Shown: positions 1 to 5,552 of the stretch, one piece after another | Layout of the letters: every line of letters begins with the position of its first letter | Position numbering within the stretch: the first letter of the stretch is position 1 | DNA from: Angelakisella sp. | GTDB taxonomy: Bacteria > Bacillota > Clostridia > Oscillospirales > Ruminococcaceae | Reading direction: 5' to 3' | Length of the DNA: 20,832 bases | Assembly (NCBI GenBank): GCA_020025195.1 | Contig: JAHHSN010000025.1 | Coordinates: forward strand, 1 to 20,832 | Notes under the pieces: model-generated | The model's database searches: none | Seen by the model: only the letters and a program-made list of their open reading frames with translations | What the model was told of the DNA's origin: nothing | Program-made: the position numbers and the translations under genes

Positions 1-11
1 GCCCCCGGCCC

Positions 12-40
12 AAAGAAAAAAGCCCGGCCGAAGCCGAGCT
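12..40 (-). terminator. Intrinsic terminator of the chromate-transporter pair
   Basis: Read on the minus strand, an 8-bp stem (AGCTCGGC with GCCGGGCT, one G-U pair) closes on a TTCG tetraloop and runs directly into a T6 tract followed by CTTT. It lies 16 nt after the stop codon of the downstream transporter gene. A stable UUCG-capped stem plus U-tract is the classical intrinsic terminator form, and the position fits the end of the two-gene unit. Confidence 0.88.
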
Positions 41-56
41 TAGAGGCGCGCGGAGG

Positions 57-632
57 TTACACGCCGCCCAGCTGGAACAGCACCCCGACCACCGCGGAAA
101 AGGCAAGGAACAGAATGGGATGCCACTTCCGGGTGGCGGGGAGATTGGTCACAATGAGCAGAAAGACGAACAGCAGCACCGCCGGCCAGCGAATGCTCCC
201 CAGCAGGGAGCCGAAGGTCCAGCCGTCATAGAGGAGCGCCACCGTCACCACCGAGAGCGCCGCCGAGGCGATCAGACCGGCAGAGGCGGGACGCAGCCCG
301 TAAAAGGCGCTTTCCACCGTGCGGCTGCCGCTGAAGCGCTGGAGGAACCGGGAGACCAGAATAATGATGAGGATGGAGGGGGCGATAAAGCCCAGCGTGG
401 CGATGATTGCCCCGACGATTCCGGAAAGCTGAAAGCCCACATAGCTCGACATATTGACGCCGATGGGGCCGGGGGTGGACTCCGAGATGGCGATCATATC
501 GGCCAGCTCCCCGTGGGTGAACCAGCCGGTCTTGTCGCTCATGTCATAGAGGAAGGGGATGGTCGCCATGCCGCCGCCGACCGAGAAAAGCCCGGTCTTA
601 AAGAACTCCCAAAAGAGACGCAGGAGGATCAT
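57..632 (-). CDS. Chromate transporter family protein, second subunit (short-chain CHR)
   Basis: Membrane protein of 191 residues from the chromate ion transporter (CHR) family, likely one half of a two-protein transporter. The family is known for chromate efflux, but the natural substrate of such pairs in gut anaerobes is not certain. Visible: the N-terminal family motif SVGGGMATIPF (about residues 17-27), the second conserved motif STPGPIGVN (about 52-60), and several hydrophobic spans up to the C-terminus. Length is that of a short-chain (single-domain) CHR protein rather than the about 400-residue fused form. The start codon overlaps the stop of the upstream transporter gene by 4 nt (ATGA), which indicates translational coupling and co-expression. 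A terminator follows the gene. Confidence 0.87.
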   Translation of the reverse strand: MILLRLFWEFFKTGLFSVGGGMATIPFLYDMSDKTGWFTHGELADMIAISESTPGPIGVNMSSYVGFQLSGIVGAIIATLGFIAPSILIIILVSRFLQRFSGSRTVESAFYGLRPASAGLIASAALSVVTVALLYDGWTFGSLLGSIRWPAVLLFVFLLIVTNLPATRKWHPILFLAFSAVVGVLFQLGGV

Positions 633-1171
633 TTGCCCTTCACCTCCCAGCTTTTGATGAGGATGCCGGCAAGCCCCGAGAGGATGACAAAGAGGGCGGG
701 AGAGAGCGGGGTAAAGACCGCGCCCGCGAAAACGAGCAGAAAGAGGATGACACCCTTATAATCCACAATGGCGGCGCGCGCGAGCCGCAGGACGGCATTC
801 ACCATGAGGACGGCGACCCCGACCCGGATGCCGGCGAAGGCGTTCTGAACCACCGCCGAATCGGCAAAGTTCCCGAGAAAGGCGGCGATGAGGCAGATGA
901 TGACGAGGGAGGGAAAGACGAGGCCCAACGTGGCCAGGACACCGCCCGTGACGCCCTTTCTGCGGTAGCCGATGAAGGTGGCGACATTGACGGCGATGGC
1001 GCCGGGGGTACACTGCGAGAGGGCGTAGTAGTTCATCATTTCACTTTCGGTGGCCCAGTGCCGCCGCTCCACGATCTCCCGCTGCATCATCGGCAGCATG
1101 GCATAGCCGCCGCCGAAGGTCAGTACCCCGATGCGGGCAAACGAGATAAAAAGAGCCGCAAGTTCCTTCAA
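629..1171 (-). CDS. Chromate transporter family protein, first subunit (short-chain CHR)
   Basis: Membrane protein of 180 residues from the CHR chromate transporter family, partner of the following overlapping gene. Visible: the N-terminal motif TFGGGYAMLP (residues 18-27), QCTPGAIAVN (53-62), and repeated hydrophobic spans. Start choice: no ATG lies near the conserved N-terminus. I chose the TTG at 1171 because a GGGGGAGGGG ribosome binding site (minus strand, 1181-1190) sits 9 nt upstream and the resulting protein begins MKELAALF, as relatives do. An in-frame TTG at 1198 would add nine residues but would place the binding site inside the gene. A good promoter lies 40 nt upstream. Family assignment is firm; substrate is inferred. 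Confidence 0.85.
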   Translation of the reverse strand: MKELAALFISFARIGVLTFGGGYAMLPMMQREIVERRHWATESEMMNYYALSQCTPGAIAVNVATFIGYRRKGVTGGVLATLGLVFPSLVIICLIAAFLGNFADSAVVQNAFAGIRVGVAVLMVNAVLRLARAAIVDYKGVILFLLVFAGAVFTPLSPALFVILSGLAGILIKSWEVKGK

Positions 1172-1210
1172 AATGCGAATCCCCTCCCCCACTTTCAAAA
1201 TATAAACTAT

Positions 1211-1239
1211 ATTTTAGCACAAGGGAACGGCTCTTGCAA
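1211..1239 (-). promoter_or_regulatory. Sigma-A-type promoter of the chromate-transporter pair
   Basis: On the minus strand, TTGCAA (1234-1239) and TAAAAT (1211-1216) are separated by exactly 17 bp, close to the vegetative consensus. The predicted transcription start is near 1204, giving a leader of about 33 nt to the TTG start at 1171. Confidence 0.7.
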
Positions 1240-1295
1240 TTGCGGAACGCGGCGGCCCCCGGGGCGGCGGGAATGGGACGGCTTCGGTTCCTCGG

Positions 1296-1406
1296 CGGAG
1301 GGCGGCCGCCGGTCGGGCGGGTCCCCCGCCCGACCCCACGCGGGGAGGGCTTCGTCCTCCCCGCGCCGCGGCGCACCCGGAGGTGCGCCGGGCGGCCGCC
1401 CCTCCG
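1296..1406. repeat. G+C-rich four-helix cloverleaf palindrome in the chromate-transporter/spoIIID gap
   Basis: Four helices meet at one junction. P1 pairs 1296-1310 with 1391-1406 (15 bp, one bulged C). P2 pairs 1311-1321 with 1325-1335 (11 bp, no mismatch). P3 pairs 1339-1348 with 1356-1365 (10 bp, no mismatch, loop containing TTCG). P4 pairs 1369-1377 with 1382-1390 (9 bp, no mismatch, CGGA loop). P1 abuts P2 and P4 directly, and only two 3-nt linkers and the loops stay unpaired. No gene, ribosome binding site or clear promoter drives it on either strand. It could be an intergenic palindromic (REP/MITE-like) element, or less likely a structured RNA. The pairing is seen; the nature is inferred. 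The rest of the gene-free 1172-1511 stretch holds only the transporter promoter and the spoIIID terminator. Confidence 0.6.
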
Positions 1407-1462
1407 GCTTTCCTTTGGGGCGAGGTTTTCCGGGGAGAAGTCACCCCGCCCCGCGTTTTATG

Positions 1463-1497
1463 ACAAAAGGAAAAGCCCCGCGCCAAAGGGCGGGACT
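1463..1497 (-). terminator. Intrinsic terminator of spoIIID
   Basis: On the minus strand an 8-bp stem (AGTCCCGC with GCGGGGCT; plus-strand 1490-1497 and 1474-1481) with an 8-nt loop is followed by the T-rich tract TTTCCTTTTG. It starts 14 nt after the spoIIID stop codon. Confidence 0.8.
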
Positions 1498-1511
1498 TAA
1501 AAGACGGAGGG

Positions 1512-1775
1512 TCACCCCTTCGCCGCGCGGCGGGCGGCATACTTCTGCTTGGTCGCAAGACCGCCCCGGATGTGCCGCTCCTCCTTGTTTTTGTCGAGCA
1601 CCCTGCGCACCCGGCGGTAAAGCGGCGCGCTCAGCAGGGGCAGCCGCTCCTGCAGGTCTTTATGTACCGTGCTCTTGCTGATGTGAAACTGCTTGGCGGT
1701 CTCCCGCACCGTAGCGCCCGTCTCAATGATATAATGGGCAAAGTCTATCGCCCGATCTTCCGGCAGTCCTTTCAA
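1512..1775 (-). CDS. spoIIID: Sporulation transcriptional regulator SpoIIID
   Basis: Small DNA-binding protein of 87 residues that, in the mother cell of sporulating Firmicutes, switches genes on and off after sigma-E becomes active. A helix-turn-helix is visible at about residues 22-43 (TVRETAKQFHISKSTVHKDL), followed by the family-specific stretch ERHIRGGLATKQKY (66-79) and a basic tail. Start choice: the TTG at 1775 follows a GGGGAGG site by 9 nt and puts the TVR motif at residue 22, as in Bacillus subtilis SpoIIID as I recall it. An in-frame ATG at 1793 (93 residues) has only a weak, distant AAGGG, and the open frame up to 1958 shows no family similarity. It is divergent from pepD, with a terminator right after it. 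Confidence 0.93.
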   Translation of the reverse strand: MKGLPEDRAIDFAHYIIETGATVRETAKQFHISKSTVHKDLQERLPLLSAPLYRRVRRVLDKNKEERHIRGGLATKQKYAARRAAKG

Positions 1776-1819
1776 CTGAAACGACCTCCCCATCCATGAA
1801 TTTACCCTTAGTATGGTAG

Positions 1820-1849
1820 ATTCATATGCGAAACCCCGCCGCCTTATGT
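1820..1849 (-). promoter_or_regulatory. Possible sigma-E-type promoter for spoIIID
   Basis: On the minus strand, ACATAAG (1843-1849) and CATATGAAT (1820-1828) are spaced by 14 bp. This loosely resembles the sigma-E pattern (ATA-rich -35, CATACAAT-like -10) known to drive spoIIID in Bacillus. The match is imperfect, so this is a candidate only. The predicted leader would be about 40 nt. Confidence 0.25.
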
Positions 1850-1889
1850 AAGAGAGTGGAAAAAGAACCGCGCCTCCCCTTTCTTCGCC

Positions 1890-1918
1890 TTGACGGAGGG
1901 CGGGAGAGCGTGTAAAAT
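1890..1918 (+). promoter_or_regulatory. Sigma-A-type promoter of pepD
   Basis: TTGACG (1890-1895) and TAAAAT (1913-1918) are separated by 17 bp, one mismatch each from consensus. The predicted start near 1925 gives a leader of about 50 nt before the gene at 1977. Confidence 0.72.
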
Positions 1919-1976
1919 CGAGGAAGAGCCTTCCCTCCCAGAGGGAAAGAACCTGCATTTCGGAAGGAGAAACACG

Positions 1977-3410
1977 ATGAATTCCATTTTCTTAAATTAT
2001 GAGCCGCAGACCGTTCTGCGTTACTTTGAAGCAATCGCCGCTATCCCCCACGGCTCCGGCAACACCCGCGCCATCAGCGACTATGTCTTGGGTGAGGCCC
2101 GGCGCCACGGGTACCGCTGCCGCCAGGATGCGGCGGACAATGTGGTCGTCTTTGTTCCCGCGGCCGCGGGCTATGAGGCGGCAGAACCCCTGATTCTGCA
2201 GGGACACATTGATATGGTGTGCGAGAAGGAATCGGACTGCCCTCTGGATATGGCGAAGGAGCCGATCCGCCTGCGGGTAGAGGGCGACTGGGTCTCGGCG
2301 GAGGGCACCACCCTCGGCGGAGATGACGGCGTCGCGGTCGCGATGATGCTGGCCCTCATGGAGGAATCCCTCCCCCACCCCGCGCTGGAGCTTATTTTCA
2401 CCGCGGATGAGGAGACCGGGATGGATGGCGCCGTCGCGCTGGATTGCTCCGACATCAAGGGCCGCCGCCTCCTCAATCTCGATTCCGAGGAGGAGGGCGT
2501 TTTTACCGTAAGCTGTGCCGGCGGTAACCGCACCCACTGCATCCTCCCCTTTGAGCGGGAGCCCGTCTCCGGGCAGCTCTTTGAGATCACCCTCGGGGGA
2601 CTGACCGGCGGCCATTCCGGCGCCGAGATCAACAAGGGCTTTGCCAGCGCCAACGTCCTGATGGGCCGCCTGCTGACCGCCCTGCTGGATGCCGGCGCCC
2701 GCCTTGCGGAGGTGAACGGCGGAATGCAGGACAATGCCATCCCCCGCGAGTGCCGCGCCCTTGTCCTCCTGCCGGAGGCACCCGACGCCCTCTTAAAAAA
2801 ATGGGAAACCGTGTTCCGCGGGGAATGCAGCATCACCGAAAAGGAGCTGTTCGTGGGGGCGGAGCCGAAGGGCGAAGCCACCTGTGATGCACTCCTGCCC
2901 GAGGATGCCCGCCGCGTTGCGGAGTTCCTTCTGCTGGCGCCCTCCGGCGTGCAGGCGATGAGCTTCCAGCTGCCCGGACTGGTGCAGACCTCCCTCAATC
3001 TCGGCGTGCTCCGTACCCATGAGGGCCGGGTGGAGGCGAGCTTCTGCGTCCGCAGCTCACTGGGCAGCGAAAAGGAGCTCCTCACCCAAAAGCTCACCGT
3101 CCTCACCGAGCGTCTCGGCGGACGGGTGGAGGTGACCGGCAGCTATCCCGCCTGGGAGTTCCGCTCCGAGTCGGATTTCCGGGAGCTTCTGGTGGACGTT
3201 TACCGGGATCAGACCGGCAAGGAGCCGCGGGTCGAAGCGATCCACGCCGGACTGGAGTGCGGGCTTTTCTGCGGCAAGCTGCCGGGTCTCGACTGCGTCT
3301 CCATGGGCCCGGAGCTGCATGATATCCACACGCCGCGGGAGCGAATGAGCATCGCTTCGGTGGGACGCATCTGGGATTTTGTAAAAGAAGTGCTTCGCCG
3401 CGCCCGATAA
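1977..3410 (+). CDS. pepD: Aminoacyl-histidine dipeptidase (PepD, peptidase family M20)
   Basis: Cytosolic metallopeptidase of 477 residues that cleaves dipeptides such as beta-Ala-His and other Xaa-His peptides. Visible motifs of the two-metal M20 centre: GHIDMV with H77 and D79; LGGDDGVA with the bridging D116; TADEETG with catalytic E145 and metal ligand E146; NLDSEEEG with D169; and near the C-terminus DIHTPRERM with H451. The lid domain between about 190 and 380 carries GLTGGHSGAEI. Length matches the PepD subfamily. The ATG at 1977 is chosen because GGAAGGAGA lies 6 nt upstream; an in-frame ATG at 1890 would overlap the promoter. It is monocistronic with its own promoter and divergent from spoIIID. 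Family is firm; exact dipeptide preference is inferred. Confidence 0.93.
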   Translation: MNSIFLNYEPQTVLRYFEAIAAIPHGSGNTRAISDYVLGEARRHGYRCRQDAADNVVVFVPAAAGYEAAEPLILQGHIDMVCEKESDCPLDMAKEPIRLRVEGDWVSAEGTTLGGDDGVAVAMMLALMEESLPHPALELIFTADEETGMDGAVALDCSDIKGRRLLNLDSEEEGVFTVSCAGGNRTHCILPFEREPVSGQLFEITLGGLTGGHSGAEINKGFASANVLMGRLLTALLDAGARLAEVNGGMQDNAIPRECRALVLLPEAPDALLKKWETVFRGECSITEKELFVGAEPKGEATCDALLPEDARRVAEFLLLAPSGVQAMSFQLPGLVQTSLNLGVLRTHEGRVEASFCVRSSLGSEKELLTQKLTVLTERLGGRVEVTGSYPAWEFRSESDFRELLVDVYRDQTGKEPRVEAIHAGLECGLFCGKLPGLDCVSMGPELHDIHTPRERMSIASVGRIWDFVKEVLRRAR

Positions 3411-3602
3411 GCCGCACTTGTGGAGCTTTGCCAAGTTAAAGGGCAAAAGCAGTCGAAGTGGAAGAAAAAGGATGACACTATGCCCCCTAAATGCCGGAAA
3501 ACGGTCAAAACTCCTTGTGAGGATTCCCCAAATGCCATTCCGGGTCTGCCGGAAACAAGCGGGGTAAAGGAGGCCGTTCTTGTAACTTCTTACAAAAAAT
3601 GC

Positions 3603-3632
3603 TTGACAGAGGCGATGCGTTTAATGTAGAAT
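3603..3632 (+). promoter_or_regulatory. Sigma-A-type promoter of sigH
   Basis: A perfect TTGACA -35 (3603-3608) and TAGAAT -10 (3627-3632) are separated by 18 bp. The predicted transcription start is near 3639-3640, right at the edge of a palindrome (3643-3660). The pepD-sigH gap upstream (3411-3602) contains only small hairpins without T tracts, such as TTCCGG-GTCTG-CCGGAA at 3538-3554, and no convincing terminator. Confidence 0.75.
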
Positions 3633-3642
3633 AGACATTGTA

Positions 3643-3660
3643 CCGACAGATTTCTGTCGG
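3643..3660 (+). promoter_or_regulatory. Palindrome at the sigH transcription start (operator or 5' mRNA hairpin)
   Basis: The 18-nt palindrome is perfect: CCGACAGA, then TCTGTCGG after a TT centre. In RNA it would form a 7-bp stem with an ATTT loop only a few nucleotides from the predicted 5' end, ending 4 nt before the AGGAG site of sigH. It could be a repressor operator or a transcript-stabilising 5' hairpin. The sequence does not decide which. Confidence 0.5.
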
Positions 3661-3676
3661 AGCAGGAGTATAACTT

Positions 3677-4267
3677 ATGTCTGAGCGATGGGAAGCAAAA
3701 ACCTGCGAGGAGCTTCAGAGCGAGGCCGCGAGCGGCAGCGCCGAAGCGCTCTCCGAGCTGATGCTGCGGCTGATGCCGGAAATCGGGCGAAAGGCGGCGA
3801 GTTACCGTCTCCCCGGGCTGGATCGGGAGGATCTGGTTCAGGAAGGCGCTCTCGGCGTCATGAGCGCGGTGCGGAGCTACGATCCGTCCCGCGGCGGATT
3901 TTATCCGTTCGCCTTGCGCTGCGCCCAAACCGCGATTATTTCGTCGGCACGCCGTGCCCTTTCCGGGAGGCAGAAGCCGCTTTCCCATTACGAGCCGATT
4001 GAGGAAAATGAGGTCCTTTCCACGGACCCCGCCCATGAGCCGGAACGCCTTCTGGCGGCCCGCGAGGCCACCGAGGAGATGCGCCGCTGGATCGCGGAAG
4101 TGCTTTCGCCGTTTGAGCGGCAGGTGCTGTTCTATTATTTGGCGGGGCACTCCTATCCCGAGATCGCTTCCCTTCTTTCTTCTCATTCCAAGGCGGTGGA
4201 TAACGCCCTCCAAAGAGTCAGACGAAAGCTGCGTCGGTTCTATTCCGTCCATCCGGTATCAGCCTGA
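3677..4267 (+). CDS. sigH: RNA polymerase sigma factor of the SigH (sigma-30) family
   Basis: Sigma-70 family factor of 196 residues; in spore-formers SigH directs early stationary-phase and sporulation-initiation transcription. Region 2 is seen at about residues 25-93: DREDLVQEGALGVMSAV (49-65) is the core-binding/-10 part and RCAQTAIISSARR (81-93) the promoter-reading helix. Region 4 spans about 139-188, with SYPEIASLLSSHSKAVDNAL (159-178) forming the helix-turn-helix. The VDNALQRVRRKL stretch and short tail match SigH rather than ECF factors, which are shorter in region 2 and usually come with an anti-sigma gene; none is present here. ATG at 3677 has AGGAG 8 nt upstream. In Bacillus sigH lies just upstream of the rpo/ribosomal cluster; here it lies close to the S10 operon. 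Confidence 0.85.
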   Translation: MSERWEAKTCEELQSEAASGSAEALSELMLRLMPEIGRKAASYRLPGLDREDLVQEGALGVMSAVRSYDPSRGGFYPFALRCAQTAIISSARRALSGRQKPLSHYEPIEENEVLSTDPAHEPERLLAAREATEEMRRWIAEVLSPFERQVLFYYLAGHSYPEIASLLSSHSKAVDNALQRVRRKLRRFYSVHPVSA

Positions 4268-4282
4268 ATTCGTCAGGTTGCA

Positions 4283-4288
4283 TATAAT
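4283..4288 (+). promoter_or_regulatory. Possible -10 element for the zinc-ribbon gene
   Basis: A perfect TATAAT lies 15 nt after the sigH stop and 49 nt before the next start codon. No good -35 sits at 16-18 bp upstream and the TG dinucleotide is one base off the extended -10 position, so read-through from sigH is an equal alternative. Confidence 0.3.
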
Positions 4289-4337
4289 CCGCCCCTGATT
4301 CAAAGAGGGTAAAGATTCCAAAGCGAGGTAATTAAGA

Positions 4338-4616
4338 ATGTACGAAGACAAAACTTTAGTGTGCAAAGAGTGCGGCAACGAATTTGTATTCACCGCCGGT
4401 GAGCAGGAGTTCTACGCGGAGCGCGGCTTCGCCAATGAGCCCCAGCGCTGCAAAGCCTGCCGTGACGCGCGCAAGCAGAGCCAGAGAACAGAGAGAGAGA
4501 TGTTCACTGCTGTCTGCGCCAACTGCGGCAAGGAAGCCAAGGTTCCCTTCCGCCCCCGCGAGGACCGTCCGGTCTATTGCAGCGAGTGCTTCGCAAAAAT
4601 GAAGGAAGAGCAGTAA
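4338..4616 (+). CDS. Small protein with two CxxC/CxxC zinc-ribbon units
   Basis: A 92-residue cytosolic protein with eight cysteines in four CxxC pairs: C9/C12 with C38/C41, then C60/C63 with C81/C84. The first unit (TLVCKECGNEFVFTAGEQEF and following) matches the zf-trcl type of probable zinc-binding domain, and the second resembles the CxxC-x17-CxxC domain found fused to it in Clostridia. Function is unknown; nucleic-acid or protein binding is a reasonable guess from the treble-clef-like pattern and basic residues. ATG at 4338 is preceded by GAGG at 9 nt. It lies 70 nt after sigH on the same strand and ends in a terminator, so it may be co-transcribed with sigH. Domain call firm, role unknown. 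Confidence 0.85.
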   Translation: MYEDKTLVCKECGNEFVFTAGEQEFYAERGFANEPQRCKACRDARKQSQRTEREMFTAVCANCGKEAKVPFRPREDRPVYCSECFAKMKEEQ

Positions 4617-4650
4617 TCCCAGTCCAAAGCTGAAATTACGAACCGTCCTG

Positions 4651-4684
4651 CCGACCGCCTCAAAAAAGGCGGCCGGTCTTTTTG
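4651..4684 (+). terminator. Intrinsic terminator after the zinc-ribbon gene
   Basis: Stem CCGACCGCC (4651-4659) with GGCGGCCGG (4668-4676), one A-C mismatch, loop TCAAAAAA, then TCTTTTTG. It separates the sigH/zinc-ribbon unit from the ribosomal cluster. Confidence 0.85.
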
Positions 4685-4714
4685 TTGCCGGTGCGGCGCC
4701 GCCCTATATATAAT
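4685..4714 (+). promoter_or_regulatory. Possible upstream promoter of the S10 cluster
   Basis: TTGCCG (4685-4690) and a perfect TATAAT (4709-4714) are spaced by 18 bp, immediately after the terminator. The -10 sits inside a short palindrome (CCTAT...ATAGG, 4703-4717). It would act in tandem with the stronger candidate at 4809-4837. Confidence 0.4.
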
Positions 4715-4808
4715 AGGTATCTCCCCGCCCCCTTCCGCCATATAACAGGCAGGGCACCACCCAACCCGAAAAACTTCGGAAAGATGCCGAAAAATTCATA
4801 AAAACCCC

Positions 4809-4837
4809 TTGCAATCCCTGTCCCCTTGTGATAAACT
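4809..4837 (+). promoter_or_regulatory. Main candidate promoter of the S10-spc-alpha cluster
   Basis: TTGCAA (4809-4814) and TAAACT (4832-4837) have a 17-bp spacer. An A/T-rich stretch at 4790-4804 just upstream of the -35 looks like an UP element, as expected for a highly expressed ribosomal operon. Predicted start near 4844. Confidence 0.65.
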
Positions 4838-4843
4838 AAACCT

Positions 4844-5160
4844 TGCGTGACTGCGCTTTGATATGCGATGATGCGGGAGGTGGCCGTAGACCGACTGTGA
4901 CGACAGCCGGCGAGACGGGGAATTTCCGCGGAGTATGTCCGATTTTAAACCGGGCGGCTTTGAACCTTACCTGCGCTTTCCCAAGCGGGAATGGCTGCGG
5001 CAAGCATGAAAGGTCCCGGATGGCTCCGAATCCTTTTCCAAAAGAAAAAGGGTTGGGAAGCGTCCGGATTTCTTTATGCGAACCCGCGGAACACCCGGCG
5101 GGGTTTGCAGAAAAGGACGAACCGTCGCCAAAGGTAATATTTTATAGGAGGCGATGTTAA
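4844..5160 (+). promoter_or_regulatory. Long 5' leader of the S10 operon
   Basis: About 317 nt lie between the predicted transcription start and the rpsJ GTG, with no gene I can support. Hairpins seen: TTCCC-AAGC-GGGAA at 4978-4991, a long stem at 5016-5067, and a G+C-rich stem pairing 5078-5087 with 5098-5108 shortly before the rpsJ ribosome binding site (AGGAGG, 5146-5151). Such leaders often carry autogenous ribosomal-protein control; which protein would bind here cannot be told. I do not recognise a catalogued leader family. Confidence 0.5.
5016..5076 (+). promoter_or_regulatory. Long terminator-like hairpin in the S10 leader (possible attenuator)
   Basis: CCGGATG (5016-5022) pairs with CGTCCGG (5061-5067). 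The stem continues inward through CTCC with GGAAG (one bulged A) and AATCCTTTTC with GAAAAAGGGTT, about 21 base pairs in all with a small A-rich loop. It is followed at once by ATTTCTTTA (5068-5076), a T-rich but interrupted tract. This is the shape of a regulated intrinsic terminator upstream of rpsJ. No alternative antiterminator pairing was worked out, so attenuation is inferred. Confidence 0.4.
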
Positions 5161-5472
5161 GTGGCAGTCAAGGAAAAAATCAGAATCAGACTGAGAGGTT
5201 ATGATGCAAGTCTCGTAGATACTTCCGCTGAGAAGATCGTTGAGACCGCGAAGAGAACCGGCGCCCGCGTGTCCGGTCCCATCCCGCTCCCCACCGAGAA
5301 GGAAGTCGTGACCATCCTGCGCGCTGTTCATAAGTATAAGGACAGCCGCGAGCAGTTTGAGCAGAGAACCCACAAGCGGCTCATCGACATTCTGAGACCT
5401 TCCAACAAAACCGTGGAAGCTCTCACCAGTCTGGAGCTGCCCGCCGGCGTTGAGATCGAAATCAAGCTGTAA
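5161..5472 (+). CDS. rpsJ: 30S ribosomal protein S10
   Basis: First gene of the ribosomal cluster: a 103-residue 30S head protein that also acts as NusE in transcription antitermination. Family landmarks are IRIRLRGYDASLVDTSAEKI (8-27), GPIPLPTEKEVVTILR and HKRLIDILRPSNKTVEAL, and the usual C-terminus GVEIEIKL. Length is standard. The start is GTG, supported by AGGAGG 9 nt upstream and by the conserved N-terminus; an ATG at 5154 is out of frame. It is followed by a 107-nt structured gap before rplC, wider than most gaps in the cluster. Confidence 0.98.
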   Translation: MAVKEKIRIRLRGYDASLVDTSAEKIVETAKRTGARVSGPIPLPTEKEVVTILRAVHKYKDSREQFEQRTHKRLIDILRPSNKTVEALTSLELPAGVEIEIKL

Positions 5473-5504
5473 TCACGGCTTGGACTCAATTTTCCGGCAC
5501 TCTC

Positions 5505-5552
5505 CCGTCCCCAAGGGACGGCAAGGTCATGTTGGCCGACCATAGCGCCAAC
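5505..5552 (+). promoter_or_regulatory. Two hairpins in the rpsJ-rplC gap
   Basis: CCGTCCC (5505-5511) and GGGACGG (5515-5521) form a perfect 7-bp stem with a CAA loop. A second stem pairs GTTGGC (5531-5536) with GCCAAC (5547-5552), or alternatively GGTC (5525-5528) with GACC (5538-5541). No T tract follows, so these are not terminators; they may affect processing or rplC translation. Confidence 0.4.

Noticed and set aside
1234..1681. Overlapping open frames on both strands through the transporter/spoIIID gap
   Set aside because: Arg/Pro/Gly/Ala-rich translations of G+C-rich palindromic DNA, without ribosome sites or family features.
1890..1976. Upstream in-frame ATG for pepD
   Set aside because: It overlaps the -35 of the pepD promoter and adds a stretch without similarity; the ATG at 1977 has a strong ribosome site.
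3425..3450. Hairpin GCTTTGCC/GGCAAAAGC after pepD as a terminator
   Set aside because: A bulged stem with no T tract after it; pepD termination remains unlocated.
3480..3629. Open frame of 49 codons with AAAGGATG upstream in the pepD-sigH gap
   Set aside because: No family similarity, and its 3' end overlaps the -35 and -10 of the sigH promoter (its stop codon lies in the -10). Possible but unsupported.
4843..5160. 105-codon open frame across the S10 leader, ending just before rpsJ
   Set aside because: It would start with TTG at the predicted transcription start, has no ribosome binding site, reads through strong hairpins and resembles no protein family. Open frames of this length arise by chance in G+C-rich DNA.
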